Below, in pieces: positions 1 through 8,607 of a stretch of DNA of 64,000 bases. The translations under genes were made by a program, and so were the position numbers. The notes under the pieces were generated by a model. It had not been told where the DNA came from. It saw nothing but the letters and a program-made list of their open reading frames with translations, and did no database searches. Each line of letters starts with the position of its first letter. Position 1 is the stretch's first letter. The stretch covers positions 2,604,001 to 2,668,000 of the forward strand of contig OW818666.1 in the NCBI GenBank assembly GCA_942493035.1. The letters are read 5' to 3'. This DNA comes from WRGT01 sp942493035 (lineage in GTDB: Bacteria > Spirochaetota > UBA4802 > UBA5550).

Positions 1-2338
1 GATGCTCGGGAGAGAGCTCAACCGCTGTATTTATGTAATTATGAAGACTTGCTTCGTCAAAGATTATAGCCATTGCTCTTCCGCCGAGAACATATGACGG
101 CCGTGCAAGAACCGGGTAACCAATGTGACCGGCAATTTTTACAGCATCCTCTTCGTTAAATGCTATTCCGTTTTCCGGTTGTCGAAGTTTCAGTTTATCA
201 ACCACATTAGAAAAACGCTCCCGGTCTTCAGCTCTGTCAATCGAGTCGGGAGATGTTCCTATTATTTTCACACCGTTCTCTTCAAGAGCTTTTGCAAGCC
301 TAAGCGGTGTCTGGCCGCCGAACTGAACTATAACTCCATCCGGTTTTTCATTATCGTAAATATGCATTATATCCTCTAACGTCAGAGGTTCAAAATATAA
401 TCTGTCAGAAGTATCATAATCGGTAGAAACTGTTTCAGGATTAGAGTTAACCATAATTGACTCAATCCCCTCATCCTCAAGCGCGAATGCAGCATGACAG
501 CAGCAGTAATCAAACTCTATACCCTGTCCTATCCTGTTAGGTCCGCCTCCGAGAATCATAATCTTCTTACGGTCGGTTCTGAACGATTCGTTCTCACCAT
601 CATAAGACGAATAATAGTATGGAGTATAAGCCTCAAACTCTCCGCCGCAAGTATCTACAACGCGGAATCCGGGAATTATATTCTTCTCTTTTCTAAGATT
701 CCTTATTTCGGTTTCGGAATGCCGGAGTGCCATTGAATATTTTTTCTGAAAAAGAGGTCCTCTGCTGTAAAGATCTTCGATGAGAGATCTGTTTGCCATA
801 AAACCGAGCTGTCTGTCGGAAAAACCCAGGCTCTTCATCCTCTTCACAGTGTCAGGATTTACCCCGGACTTTGAACACTCTTCTTCAAATATATTCTCTT
901 CATCAACAAGTTCCTTCAGCTGATTCATAAACCATGGATCTATACCGGACAGTCCGCATATCCACTCGACACTCTTTCCGAATTTCAGGGCTTCATGAAC
1001 ATAAAAAACACGGTCCTCTTTCGGTGCGATAAATTCTCTTTCAAAAACTATATCACGCTCTTCATCGCTTAATGATGAAAGATATGATGAGAGTTTAAGA
1101 TTGCCATCTGACCCGAAACCGGCCCGGTCAATCTCAAGAGATCTTAAAGCCTTCTGGAATGATTCTTTAAAGGTACGTCCCATGGCCATTGACTCGCCCA
1201 CGGATTTCATCTGAACACCCAGTCTCTTATCTGCACCTTCAAACTTTTCGAATGCCCATCTCGGCGCTTTTACCACAACATAGTCTATGGTCGGTTCAAA
1301 AGATGCAGGTGTCTCTCTTGTTATATCATTTGAAATTTCATCAAGTGTAAGTCCCACTGCAAGCTTTGCCGCAATCTTCGCAATAGGGAAACCTGTAGCT
1401 TTAGATGCAAGTGCGGAACTCCGGCTTACTCTGGGATTCATCTCTATAATGATTACCCGGCCGTTAACAGGATTTATCGCAAACTGTATGTTCGATCCGC
1501 CGGTATCAACGCCTATCTCTCTTATTATTTTAATCCCCATGTTACGGAGATTCTGATATTCCCGATCTGTAAGAGTCTGCTGTGGAGCGACTGTAATCGA
1601 GTCGCCGGTATGAACTCCCATTGGATCAAAATTTTCTATGGAACAGACAATTACAACATTGTCATTTTTGTCACGCATTACCTCAAGCTCAAACTCCTTC
1701 CATCCTATAACGGACTCCTCAAGAAGCACCTGGTTGATCGGAGATTCATCGAGACCTTTTTTTACAAGTTCAACAAACTCCTCTCTGTTATAAACAATAT
1801 TTCCGCCTGTTCCGCCGAGAGTAAAAGCCGGTCTGATGATTATGGGAAGTTTAATTCTGTTAAGAATTTCCAGAGCCTCTTCAACAGTGGATACAAGTCC
1901 CGACTCCGGAACATCAAGTCCGATCTTTATCATCGCTTTTTTGAAAAGATCCCTGTCTTCAGCCTTTTTTATCGATTCGATATTGGCGCCGATAAGTTCA
2001 ACATTAAACTTTTTTAAGATCCCCATCTCTTCAAGTTTCATAGTTATGTTAAGAGCAGTCTGCCCCCCAACTGTAGGGAGAATCGCGTCTGGTCTCTCGA
2101 CCTCTATAATTCTCGCAACAACTTCAGGATCGATAGGTTCAATATATGTTCTGTCTGCGAGCTCCGGATCGGTCATAATTGTCGCGGGATTTGAATTTAC
2201 AAGAATAACCTCATACCCCTCCTCTTTGAGAGATTTACATGCCTGCGAACCGGAATAATCAAACTCGCATGCCTGCCCTATAACAATGGGACCCGAACCA
2301 ATAATAAGTATTTTCTTTATATCTTCTCTTTTCGGCAC
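1..2338 (-). CDS. carB: Carbamoyl-phosphate synthase large subunit (partial; C-terminus beyond window)
   Basis: Translating the minus strand from a GTG at 2338-2336 gives the family's typical N-terminus (PKREDIKKILIIGSGPIVIG), followed by about 779 codons open to the window edge. The first ATP-grasp half shows PAFTLGGTGG and MNPRVSRSSALASKATG. The second synthetase half begins with GGGPNRIGQGIEFDYCC and reaches ARPSYVLGGRAM before the window ends. The family makes carbamoyl phosphate from bicarbonate, glutamine-derived ammonia and two ATP for pyrimidine and arginine synthesis; argD-argF-argG lie about 50 kb away. An AAGGATGG ribosome site 10 bases upstream favours the GTG; the nearby ATG is out of frame. 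The oligomerisation and regulatory C-terminal domains are not in the window. Family assignment is very secure. Confidence 0.97.
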   Translation of the reverse strand, partial: MPKREDIKKILIIGSGPIVIGQACEFDYSGSQACKSLKEEGYEVILVNSNPATIMTDPELADRTYIEPIDPEVVARIIEVERPDAILPTVGGQTALNITMKLEEMGILKKFNVELIGANIESIKKAEDRDLFKKAMIKIGLDVPESGLVSTVEEALEILNRIKLPIIIRPAFTLGGTGGNIVYNREEFVELVKKGLDESPINQVLLEESVIGWKEFELEVMRDKNDNVVIVCSIENFDPMGVHTGDSITVAPQQTLTDREYQNLRNMGIKIIREIGVDTGGSNIQFAINPVNGRVIIIEMNPRVSRSSALASKATGFPIAKIAAKLAVGLTLDEISNDITRETPASFEPTIDYVVVKAPRWAFEKFEGADKRLGVQMKSVGESMAMGRTFKESFQKALRSLEIDRAGFGSDGNLKLSSYLSSLSDEERDIVFEREFIAPKEDRVFYVHEALKFGKSVEWICGLSGIDPWFMNQLKELVDEENIFEEECSKSGVNPDTVKRMKSLGFSDRQLGFMANRSLIEDLYSRGPLFQKKYSMALRHSETEIRNLRKEKNIIPGFRVVDTCGGEFEAYTPYYYSSYDGENESFRTDRKKIMILGGGPNRIGQGIEFDYCCCHAAFALEDEGIESIMVNSNPETVSTDYDTSDRLYFEPLTLEDIMHIYDNEKPDGVIVQFGGQTPLRLAKALEENGVKIIGTSPDSIDRAEDRERFSNVVDKLKLRQPENGIAFNEEDAVKIAGHIGYPVLARPSYVLGGRAMAIIFDEASLHNYINTAVELSPEH

Positions 2339-2591
2339 TGATAATCCATCCTTTTATATGTAGTTAATACTAAATGTCACCTTTGCAGGAGGTTTTCAGG
2401 GAATTTTACCCCTACCTGAACTGAAACTCTGCTTAAATATTATTAAATGAGACTGGATTAAACATTCCTAAAAGTCTTTAAAAATCGTACTTTTTGTCAA
2501 TAAAAATAGATAATATTTTACCTTTTACCATATAATTACTTACCAGCAATTTTTGAAGTATGATGTGAAACAGGACGGCAGGGTTTTTATG

Positions 2592-2620
2592 TTGACAACC
2601 TATCTATTTGATACTAAATT
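2592..2620 (+). promoter_or_regulatory. Candidate sigma-70-type promoter of the UPF0175/PIN pair
   Basis: TTGACA at 2592-2597 is followed after 17 bases by TAAATT (4 of 6 matches to a -10 box), about 35 bases before the antitoxin start. The rest of the 2341-2654 gap is AT-rich; I see no further gene in it. The -10 match is weak. Confidence 0.35.
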
Positions 2621-2654
2621 ATTGATATTAAAGTATAAATGAGATTACAATAAT

Positions 2655-2909
2655 ATGAATACACAATTGTTAGATAGATTTGACGAAGTGCTCGAACCGC
2701 TGGGAAACCATTCCGTTGAGTTTTTTTTGGCTGCGAGCCTGTATCATGCTCAAAAAATATCTTTTAAACGGGCTGCTGAACTCGCCGGTCTTTCTTTTGA
2801 AGATTTTCAATTTCGATTAAAAGAACATTTCAACACGGGTTATATATTGTTTGAAGAAACCGTTATTGATGATATACAAAATTCTGACACATTTATTACA
2901 GTTTCATGA
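2655..2909 (+). CDS. UPF0175-family antitoxin
   Basis: This 84-residue protein carries the UPF0175 core: an alpha-helical stretch with ISFKRAAELAGLSFEDF, a helix-turn-helix-like segment in the middle, and a short C-terminal tail containing the acidic FEETVIDDIQ. UPF0175 proteins are commonly paired with DUF3368 PIN nucleases as antitoxins that neutralise the toxin and probably bind their own promoter. That pairing is seen here: the stop overlaps the start of the next gene in an ATGA. It is transcribed away from carB, with its own candidate promoter. DNA binding is inferred from the family and is not shown by the sequence alone. Confidence 0.8.
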   Translation: MNTQLLDRFDEVLEPLGNHSVEFFLAASLYHAQKISFKRAAELAGLSFEDFQFRLKEHFNTGYILFEETVIDDIQNSDTFITVS

Positions 2910-3379
2910 CATATACTGCAGCAGTTTCAAATACCAGCCCGCTGATCTTTCTGGAAAAGATTGATTCATTACAACTGCTCAACCATTGTTTTACAAAAAT
3001 TATTATATCTGAATCAGTCCGCAAAGAGTGGGGTGCGAAGTCATTACCTGATTTTATATTAATCGAATTATTATCTGAACCGGCACAAAATTACGTTGAG
3101 GGCGCAATCGGCCGTCTTCATAGAGGTGAACTTGAAACTGTACGCCTTGCAATTGAAAAAGAGATAAAATATGTTTTATTAGATGACCTTCTCGCAAGAA
3201 GATATGCTGAACGCAATGGTCTTATTCCCATTGGAATTCTCGGAATTTTAAAAATTGCCTATTTCAGGAGTGCAATATCATTACCACAGCTGAAAAATAA
3301 TATTGATGATCTGATAAACAAACATAATCTTTTTATTTCCCGGGAAGTGCTTGAAATCTACTGGAGCTCCCTCGGGTAA
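2906..3379 (+). CDS. PIN-domain toxin, DUF3368 family
   Basis: This 157-residue protein starts with the PIN motif VSNTSPLIFLEKI, which supplies the first acidic-region strand. It then has LHRGELETVRLA, with the second acidic residue, and VLLDDLLARRYAERNGL with the central aspartates, followed by the GILGIL turn typical of DUF3368. PIN proteins are Mg-dependent ribonucleases, and in this context the product would be the toxin of a type II module. Its ATG overlaps the antitoxin stop by four bases, which indicates translational coupling. Length is normal for the family and all expected acidic positions look present, so it is probably active. The cellular target cannot be read from the sequence. 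Confidence 0.82.
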   Translation: MTYTAAVSNTSPLIFLEKIDSLQLLNHCFTKIIISESVRKEWGAKSLPDFILIELLSEPAQNYVEGAIGRLHRGELETVRLAIEKEIKYVLLDDLLARRYAERNGLIPIGILGILKIAYFRSAISLPQLKNNIDDLINKHNLFISREVLEIYWSSLG

Positions 3380-3411
3380 AGCGGCATGACAGGGACACAA
3401 ATAAAAGATAT

Positions 3412-4068
3412 TTAAAATGCAGTCAATGCTGCTCTTATAAAGCTTGTCACAGGAGCCTGTTCCCGTGTGTCCTCAACTGTATCCCTGAGTTCCTTTATCA
3501 GGTTACCAGTGTCTTCATGTAGAGTATCATCATTGACGAGTTTGCCGATTGTACCCTTCCCCTTATTAATCTTTTCTGAAAATTCACTGAAATTTTCAAT
3601 AGCAACCTTAATGTTATCACGGTTCTCATCGATAACTTCAGATATCTTCGTCAAAGGATCACCTATGGTATAACCGGAAAGATTCTTCATACCTTCCAGA
3701 GTTTCAAATAACTGACCATCGGCCTCGGGTGAACCGGGGTAAATTACAATAATTCTCCCCCCCAGGGCAGTCTGATTTTTAAGTAAGATTCTATAATTTT
3801 CGTAAAGATTAAAAGTCCTGAACAGTTTCAGAGAAACCGTAACTTTACCGTCAAGCATCAGTTCAATTGCAGTAACTGATCCGGCTTCCACTCCGTTTAC
3901 AAGAACCTTATTCCCGATGGCAAGCCCTTCAACGTCATCAAAGATAACTGAGCTGGAGTAATAATTTCTCTTATCAAAAATATCACTTCTGATTATCGTA
4001 TAATAACCGAGAATCCCCATAGCAAAAAAGAATACAATCCCTACTATTAATTCGTTTAATTTTGTCAT
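3412..4068 (-). CDS. mlaD: MlaD/MCE-family lipid-transport protein
   Basis: This 218-residue protein has one N-terminal membrane anchor (residues 5-25) and then an MCE domain. The MCE region includes FDDVEGLAIGNKVLVNGVEAG, the usual strand pattern for the lipid-binding hexameric ring, and continues to about residue 115. The C-terminal 100 residues are helical and polar, with a KGKGTIGKLVNDDTLHEDTG motif common in MCE proteins. MlaD proteins sit in the inner membrane facing the periplasm and pass phospholipids between MlaEF and the outer membrane. It is the last gene of the mlaE-mlaF-mlaD run, 31 bases after mlaF. Direction of lipid transport is not evident. Confidence 0.9.
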   Translation of the reverse strand: MTKLNELIVGIVFFFAMGILGYYTIIRSDIFDKRNYYSSSVIFDDVEGLAIGNKVLVNGVEAGSVTAIELMLDGKVTVSLKLFRTFNLYENYRILLKNQTALGGRIIVIYPGSPEADGQLFETLEGMKNLSGYTIGDPLTKISEVIDENRDNIKVAIENFSEFSEKINKGKGTIGKLVNDDTLHEDTGNLIKELRDTVEDTREQAPVTSFIRAALTAF

Positions 4069-4099
4069 ATCCCATCATTTATTCATTATAAATTTTCTG

Positions 4100-4843
4100 T
4101 CAACCTTCAATTGGTCCCGCGATTCTGCCCTCAATAAACTGCTGTACAACGGGATTCATGCTTGTCCGGATCTGGTCCGGCGTTCCGCATTCAATAATTT
4201 TACCCTCATAAAGCATGGCTATCCGGTCGGCAATATAATAAGCACTCTCCATGTCATGTGTTACTACAACAGATGTGACATTCAGTTTTTCCTGCATTCT
4301 GATTATCAGTTCATTTATCCTGGCCGACATAACAGGATCGAGACCGGAAGTTGGTTCATCATAGAGAATAATATCAGGGTTACGGACTATAGCCCTGGCA
4401 AGACCGGCTCTCTTTTTCATCCCGCCGCTTATGTCCGAGGGCATCTTATCCCCGGCATCACCCAGCTGAAGAAGTTTAAGCTTCTCATCTACAATTTTAT
4501 TTATTTCATCCATTGTACCTAGTTTATGCTCCACAAGGGGGAGAGCGACATTCTCCCTCACTGAAAGCCAGTTGATAAGAGCACCGGACTGAAAAAGAAA
4601 TCCCATTTTCAGCCTTAAAGCCGATCTTATACCCGATTTTGCTCCATTCATTTTTACATTGTTAACAAGAACATCTCCCCTGTCCGGTTCAAGAAATCCC
4701 GCGATGTGTCTTAAAATAGTTGTCTTTCCAGCACCGGATAGCCCGATAATAACAAAGGTTTCCCCTTTTTCAATAATAAAAGAGACATCATCAAGTACAA
4801 CCCTGCTGGCAAATTTTTTCGATACACTCTTAAACTCAATCAC
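4100..4843 (-). CDS. mlaF: MlaF-family ABC transporter ATPase
   Basis: A 247-residue ABC ATPase with all catalytic motifs: Walker A GLSGAGKTT near residue 35, Q-loop FLFQSGALINWLSVRENV, the signature SGGMKKRAGLARA, Walker B IILYDEPTSGLDP and the switch histidine in VVVTHDMESA. The GALINWLSV Q-loop and SGGMKKR signature are typical of the MlaF (Ttg2A/YrbF) subgroup rather than of importers. It energises the MlaE permease. The start overlaps the mlaE stop by four bases (ATGA), indicating coupled translation, and mlaD follows. The C-terminal extension ends with a short tail after RTSMNPVVQQFIEGR, as in other MlaF proteins. Confidence 0.95.
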   Translation of the reverse strand: MIEFKSVSKKFASRVVLDDVSFIIEKGETFVIIGLSGAGKTTILRHIAGFLEPDRGDVLVNNVKMNGAKSGIRSALRLKMGFLFQSGALINWLSVRENVALPLVEHKLGTMDEINKIVDEKLKLLQLGDAGDKMPSDISGGMKKRAGLARAIVRNPDIILYDEPTSGLDPVMSARINELIIRMQEKLNVTSVVVTHDMESAYYIADRIAMLYEGKIIECGTPDQIRTSMNPVVQQFIEGRIAGPIEG

Positions 4844-5646
4844 ATGAACCCTCCGTAAAAGAGAGCTGTTATAACATAACCGACTATCAGAACCATAAGA
4901 TACGATGATACAACGGAAACCCTCGTAGCCTGCCCAACTCCCAGTGCGCCCCCCTCGGCCTTAAGACCATTGGCGCAGCTTATTGAAGAGATAATAAGAC
5001 CAAATACAAAACTTTTCAAAAGCCCCACGAACATATCCTTAACCCATATAGATTCAAAAACCATCTGATAATATGTTTCAGTTGTTATCCCCAGCTGAAA
5101 ATACGACACAATCGCTCCACCGGAAACACCAAGAACTACTGTATAAATTGAAAGTGCCGGAAGCATAAGAAGCATCGACACCACCCTTGGCATAACCAGA
5201 TAAGCAACCGGATTAATGGACATCATTTCAAGAGCATCAATCTCTTCCGATACTTTCATTGTCCCCAATTCAGCAGCCATTGCCGCTCCGGAGAATGCCG
5301 TTATAATAATAGCAGTAAGAAAAGAACCCATCTCTTTATTCATAATATTTATCATCAGTGTTGGAACAAAATCCTGCTGCCCGTATTTGATAAACTGAAC
5401 TCCGCTATGAAGAGCAAGAATCATCCCACCGAAAAGAGCAACTACTGTACATACGGGCATACTCTTTACTCCCGAGATATACATCTGCTTAACGATCTCC
5501 CTTCTCTTTCCGAAGGCATACCTTAATGCAAGAAATGTTTTAAATATCAGAATCAATGTAAATCCTGTAAATTTAAGCTGATAAATGATTCTAGCCCCGG
5601 AGTCCGAAAAAGATTTTGTGATCCATTTTTCATTTTTATTTTTCAT
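4840..5646 (-). CDS. mlaE: MlaE-family ABC permease
   Basis: This 268-residue integral membrane protein of the MlaE/YrbE family has about five to six hydrophobic segments. It carries the hallmark ELGTMKVSEEIDALEMMSIN followed by PVAYLVMPRV, the conserved coupling helix that contacts the ATPase, and the glycine-rich FGLIISSISCANGLKAEGGA near the C-terminus. It forms the inner-membrane channel of a phospholipid trafficking system with MlaF and MlaD. It lies six bases after the preceding exported-protein gene and overlaps mlaF. The N-terminal amphipathic segment starting KNKNEKWITKSFS is typical in length. Confidence in the family is high. Confidence 0.94.
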   Translation of the reverse strand: MKNKNEKWITKSFSDSGARIIYQLKFTGFTLILIFKTFLALRYAFGKRREIVKQMYISGVKSMPVCTVVALFGGMILALHSGVQFIKYGQQDFVPTLMINIMNKEMGSFLTAIIITAFSGAAMAAELGTMKVSEEIDALEMMSINPVAYLVMPRVVSMLLMLPALSIYTVVLGVSGGAIVSYFQLGITTETYYQMVFESIWVKDMFVGLLKSFVFGLIISSISCANGLKAEGGALGVGQATRVSVVSSYLMVLIVGYVITALFYGGFM

Positions 5647-5652
5647 AATTAA

Positions 5653-7314
5653 TCATAACCGGAAATCCATTTTACAATACGCTCCACCGTTTAAATCTGT
5701 ACCGGCAATATTATTATGAGCAGGATTAAATCCATACATCTCTTTATTATATAAAAAGTCTGATTCGTCATCAATTACATCTTCTTTGACCGCCAGGTTT
5801 TTATCACCTTCGCCGATTTTCAAAGGAATCCATAAAAGTTTCAAATACGTTCCATCTCTATCTTTTTCATAACCGAAAGAGCTCAACAGCATAGTAAATT
5901 CAGTTATATTATCACCGCGGCTCTCGTAATTTATCACAACTGGTATTTTCATTTTGAAAAAGTCGTCACTCCATACCTGATAATATGTTCTGAGGAGGAG
6001 ACCAAGATGTTTCTCTCCATCGGGCTTTCTTCTATATTCATATAAAGTCCAGAACGGCTGGTAAAGTTTTTCGTATCCGTCTGTATCCCTGAAGGGGAGA
6101 AGAGATAGAACATTAACAGAATACATCCCTGAATCGCTCCATTCAACCTGAAACAGCGGCCACAGTTTAAAATATCTCCAGGAGTTGCCGTAATACTCAT
6201 GCTTATATGAATAATCTCTTTTAAAATACCATGCTATAATGCATGAGATATGATATTCAGATTTAAAATTATCCTGATCTTTTTTCATTCTAAAATAGAG
6301 AGGGGTAACAAACATGCTTTCATAAGTTGACGTCTCATGTGTCCCGTAAAATGGCCAGAAAATACGCTTCTTCATTTTCGGCTGATCGGAATCCCCGATC
6401 TGCACAAGCGGCCATGGGAGATTATATATCCGTTCATTTTTTTCCTTATCATAACCCCATGAAAAAAATGGCCAGAGGACTGTATACGATTTCATTGTCT
6501 CATTTTTATTCCATTTTTTTCCAAAAAACGGAAAGAAGAAAAAAGTATATTTTTCATCATCTGAAAGATAAAGCTCCCTGTAATTGATAAGCAGAAGATA
6601 CTGATAATTATCATACCATCCTGTTTTTCTGTTGTGAGCGTAAAATGGAAGAAATCTGAAATCCTCCCGCTTCTCCCCTTTTCCCCATGTAATAAACGGC
6701 CAGAGTATAGCAGTACCGGTATAATCTCTGTCTTCAAACTCTGTGTAGACAGGGACTATCGCCGCAAGTGCAAACATGGCCGCCTGCCATGAAAAAAGCG
6801 CAGGGGGATACAAAAAGAAAAGAGCAATCCCGGGAAATACATATGGAGATATCCGTTCATATCCGAACTTTCCGTGAATATTTCCACCCACAGGATAGAT
6901 AAAAAGATATTTATCCTCTTTACTCTCTCCATTCCCGTATAAAAAAAGAGGGAATAATCCATTGTCATAATCTTTATTTTTATCTGAATGATGATAATCG
7001 GTCGATTCATAAAATCCGAAAAAACCGTATGTTACATCATTTCTGCTGCTTTTATAACGTGTGAAAAAAAGAGGCATTAAAGAAGCCTGAAATAATTTAT
7101 CTCCGTATTCCGCCTCCATATAAAACGGCCTGTAAACAGAGGTACTCCCCGCAGGTTCATCTGTATGTTCATAAAAGAACCAGAACCAGTCAACTGACTT
7201 CTCCGGTTTCTTTACCGGCTCCCCAGATAAATTCCACGACAGACCCATGGAGAATAACATAATTACGGAACATATTAAGCTTATTTTTTTATTCAAAGGT
7301 TTATAACTGCTCAT
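5653..7314 (-). CDS. Exported protein with aromatic WPF-type repeats, first gene of the mla operon
   Basis: I do not recognise a named family. The 553-residue product has a signal peptide (residues about 8-30, ending near LSWNLSGEP). The rest is a series of roughly 25-50-residue units built on LWPFFSWG-, FWPFYGT- and LLPFRDT-like motifs alternating with charged turns. Tryptophan, phenylalanine and tyrosine are very abundant, there are few cysteines, and strand-turn-strand patterning runs throughout. This suggests an all-beta fold, either an outer-membrane barrel or a periplasmic beta-repeat protein. It is six bases upstream of mlaE and reads into the same operon, so a role in outer-membrane lipid handling is a reasonable inference. 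Large proteins with similar repeats occur in spirochetes, but I cannot assign a function. Confidence 0.75.
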   Translation of the reverse strand: MSSYKPLNKKISLICSVIMLFSMGLSWNLSGEPVKKPEKSVDWFWFFYEHTDEPAGSTSVYRPFYMEAEYGDKLFQASLMPLFFTRYKSSRNDVTYGFFGFYESTDYHHSDKNKDYDNGLFPLFLYGNGESKEDKYLFIYPVGGNIHGKFGYERISPYVFPGIALFFLYPPALFSWQAAMFALAAIVPVYTEFEDRDYTGTAILWPFITWGKGEKREDFRFLPFYAHNRKTGWYDNYQYLLLINYRELYLSDDEKYTFFFFPFFGKKWNKNETMKSYTVLWPFFSWGYDKEKNERIYNLPWPLVQIGDSDQPKMKKRIFWPFYGTHETSTYESMFVTPLYFRMKKDQDNFKSEYHISCIIAWYFKRDYSYKHEYYGNSWRYFKLWPLFQVEWSDSGMYSVNVLSLLPFRDTDGYEKLYQPFWTLYEYRRKPDGEKHLGLLLRTYYQVWSDDFFKMKIPVVINYESRGDNITEFTMLLSSFGYEKDRDGTYLKLLWIPLKIGEGDKNLAVKEDVIDDESDFLYNKEMYGFNPAHNNIAGTDLNGGAYCKMDFRL

Positions 7315-7387
7315 CGATTTTATAGTGAATGGTTAAAATTAAGTCCGGATAGTCATTAAAACCAATAATAATTCCTGAAAATATATA

Positions 7388-7413
7388 TCCCCGCCCCCTT
7401 CGGCGGCGGGGGA
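7388..7413. repeat. GC-core dispersed palindrome (short form)
   Basis: A hairpin of the form CCCCGCC..GGCGGCGGGG lies in AT-rich DNA. The same core recurs at 11479, 16963, 18014, 40482 and 43996. It sits about 75 bases before the start of the mla operon, outside any gene. The 7315-7947 gap consists of this repeat, the repeat at 7441, the longer element at 7772 and otherwise featureless AT-rich DNA. Confidence 0.75.
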
Positions 7414-7440
7414 TAATAAAAATTTTTTTATTCAGATAAG

Positions 7441-7516
7441 GGCGGTTCCAAAAACTCCGTTTCCGGAACCGCAGGAAGCCCTGAGGGGGCTTAGAAAGGG
7501 GCTACGCCCCTTTACC
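7441..7516. repeat. Dispersed repeat, family shared with 56561-56630
   Basis: The segment beginning GGCGGTTCCAAAAACTCCGT and continuing through a GGAAGCCCTGAGGGGGCTT-like hairpin and GGGGCTACGCCCC matches 56561-56630 closely (TGGTCCCAAAAACTCCGTTT, then AGCCCTGAGGGGCTT). Both copies lie in intergenic DNA. Two short stems are visible (GGTTCC/GGAACC and GGGGC/GCCCC). No coding sense. Confidence 0.65.
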
Positions 7517-7771
7517 CCATTAAATATTGGGTTTTTAGAACATCCCATAAGTTAAGAAAATTAAATACTATCGAAAAACACACTTTTTAAACTATAACCA
7601 TTTATAAAAAAAGCAACCATATTTTCTATACATTTATACAGTTATATATAACGCTTCCCCTCTTCTCCCGTATACATCGAATTTTTACAGAGCCGAAGAG
7701 TTTATATCCCGACAAGGTTCCACGCCACCCCCATAGCAGAGTTTTTTGGAACGCCATAGTAGCATTAAAGA

Positions 7772-7858
7772 ATAATTGCTCATAAACTGGTGACATTAAC
7801 TCCGCCGCGCCTTTGGCGCGGCGGAGAGGATTTTTACCACCAGTTTTTGAGCAGTTAT
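7772..7858. repeat. MITE-like palindromic element, long-arm family
   Basis: Outer arms ATAATTGCTCATAAACTGG and CCAGTTTTTGAGCAGTTAT pair around the inner hairpin CTCCGCCGCGCC..GGCGCGGCGGAG. Related copies lie at 13724, 18050, 24162, 50738 and 57970, with partial copies at 54577 and 56727. The element is wholly palindromic, about 87 bases long, and encodes nothing. Confidence 0.8.
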
Positions 7859-7889
7859 AATTAAAATTGTAATACTTCTCAAGAATTTA

Positions 7890-7918
7890 TTGACATTGAC
7901 AAACATTCAATTTATACT
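7890..7918 (+). promoter_or_regulatory. Strong sigma-70-type promoter of flaA
   Basis: TTGACA (7890-7895), a 17-base spacer and TATACT (7913-7918) lie about 30 bases before the flaA start. A second TTGACA directly follows the first, but its distance to the -10 is too short. GGAGG at 7936-7940 is the ribosome site, 7 bases from the ATG at 7948. Confidence 0.75.
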
Positions 7919-7947
7919 AAAAAAGTATTTATTACGGAGGAAGATAC

Positions 7948-8604
7948 ATGAAAAAAATATTTATATGCTTCATATTGATGATTTTTATCCTGCCGGCAGT
8001 ATCCCAGGATGTCAAAGAGCCTGAAAAAAAGGCTGAAGCAGAACAGGTTACCCAGAGCATCTATACCGAAATAACTCTGGAGGATTTTGAATCGACTCAA
8101 TACTCAAATGCAAATTTAAAATTCGTTATGTCAAAAGAGCAGCAGGGATCTCTTGCAGTACGGGACCAGTACCCTGCGGAATTTAATAATTCTAAAAAAT
8201 ATCTTGGTGTAAAACTCTACACTAAAAAAGGTGACGCATTCCAGATATTCCCGGCCAAACCCCTTGCAATTTCAAAATACTGCAAATCTATCTCTGTATG
8301 GGTTTATGGGAAAAAATTCTCCGGTGAAATCTCAATGATGCTTCAGGATGTAGCTGGAACCACTCATCGGGTTACTTTCGGTAATACGGCATTTCTTGGC
8401 TGGAAAAAACTCACCATTAATCTTGCACCAAAAATTAAACAGCAGGATCAGTATCTTGAAAAAGAGAATGCTCTTAAAATACTCCACATCCAGTACAGAG
8501 CGGCTAACGCTACCCTTCATCCGGAATGGCAGTATTTCTACATTGATGATATAACAGCAACAGTAAGAGATAAATACAAAGACAGACAGAGTGACGACTG
8601 GTAG
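7948..8604 (+). CDS. flaA: Flagellar filament outer layer protein FlaA family
   Basis: This 218-residue protein has a signal peptide (residues 1-19, cleavage near AVSQD) and the FlaA body. The body shows LEDFEST near residue 48, KSISVWVYGKKFSGEISMML around 112-131, TTHRVTFGN, FLGWKKLTINL and the C-terminal YFYIDDITATVRD. FlaA proteins coat the periplasmic flagellar filament of spirochetes, so this gene is one of the best taxonomic markers here. At 218 residues it is shorter than the usual 320-350, closer to the small FlaA2-type paralogues. It stands alone between divergent or convergent genes with a strong promoter and good ribosome site, consistent with high expression. Sheath function is inferred from the family. 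Confidence 0.88.
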   Translation: MKKIFICFILMIFILPAVSQDVKEPEKKAEAEQVTQSIYTEITLEDFESTQYSNANLKFVMSKEQQGSLAVRDQYPAEFNNSKKYLGVKLYTKKGDAFQIFPAKPLAISKYCKSISVWVYGKKFSGEISMMLQDVAGTTHRVTFGNTAFLGWKKLTINLAPKIKQQDQYLEKENALKILHIQYRAANATLHPEWQYFYIDDITATVRDKYKDRQSDDW

Positions 8605-8607
8605 AAT

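Noticed and set aside
125..2258. Plus-strand reading frames over 125-2258
   Set aside because: They are antisense shadows of carB, which reads clearly on the minus strand.
2341..2480. Pyrimidine-type attenuator upstream of carB
   Set aside because: A weak imperfect palindrome (CAGGAGG..CCTACCTG) is visible, but there is no terminator T-run or anti-terminator pairing that I could support.
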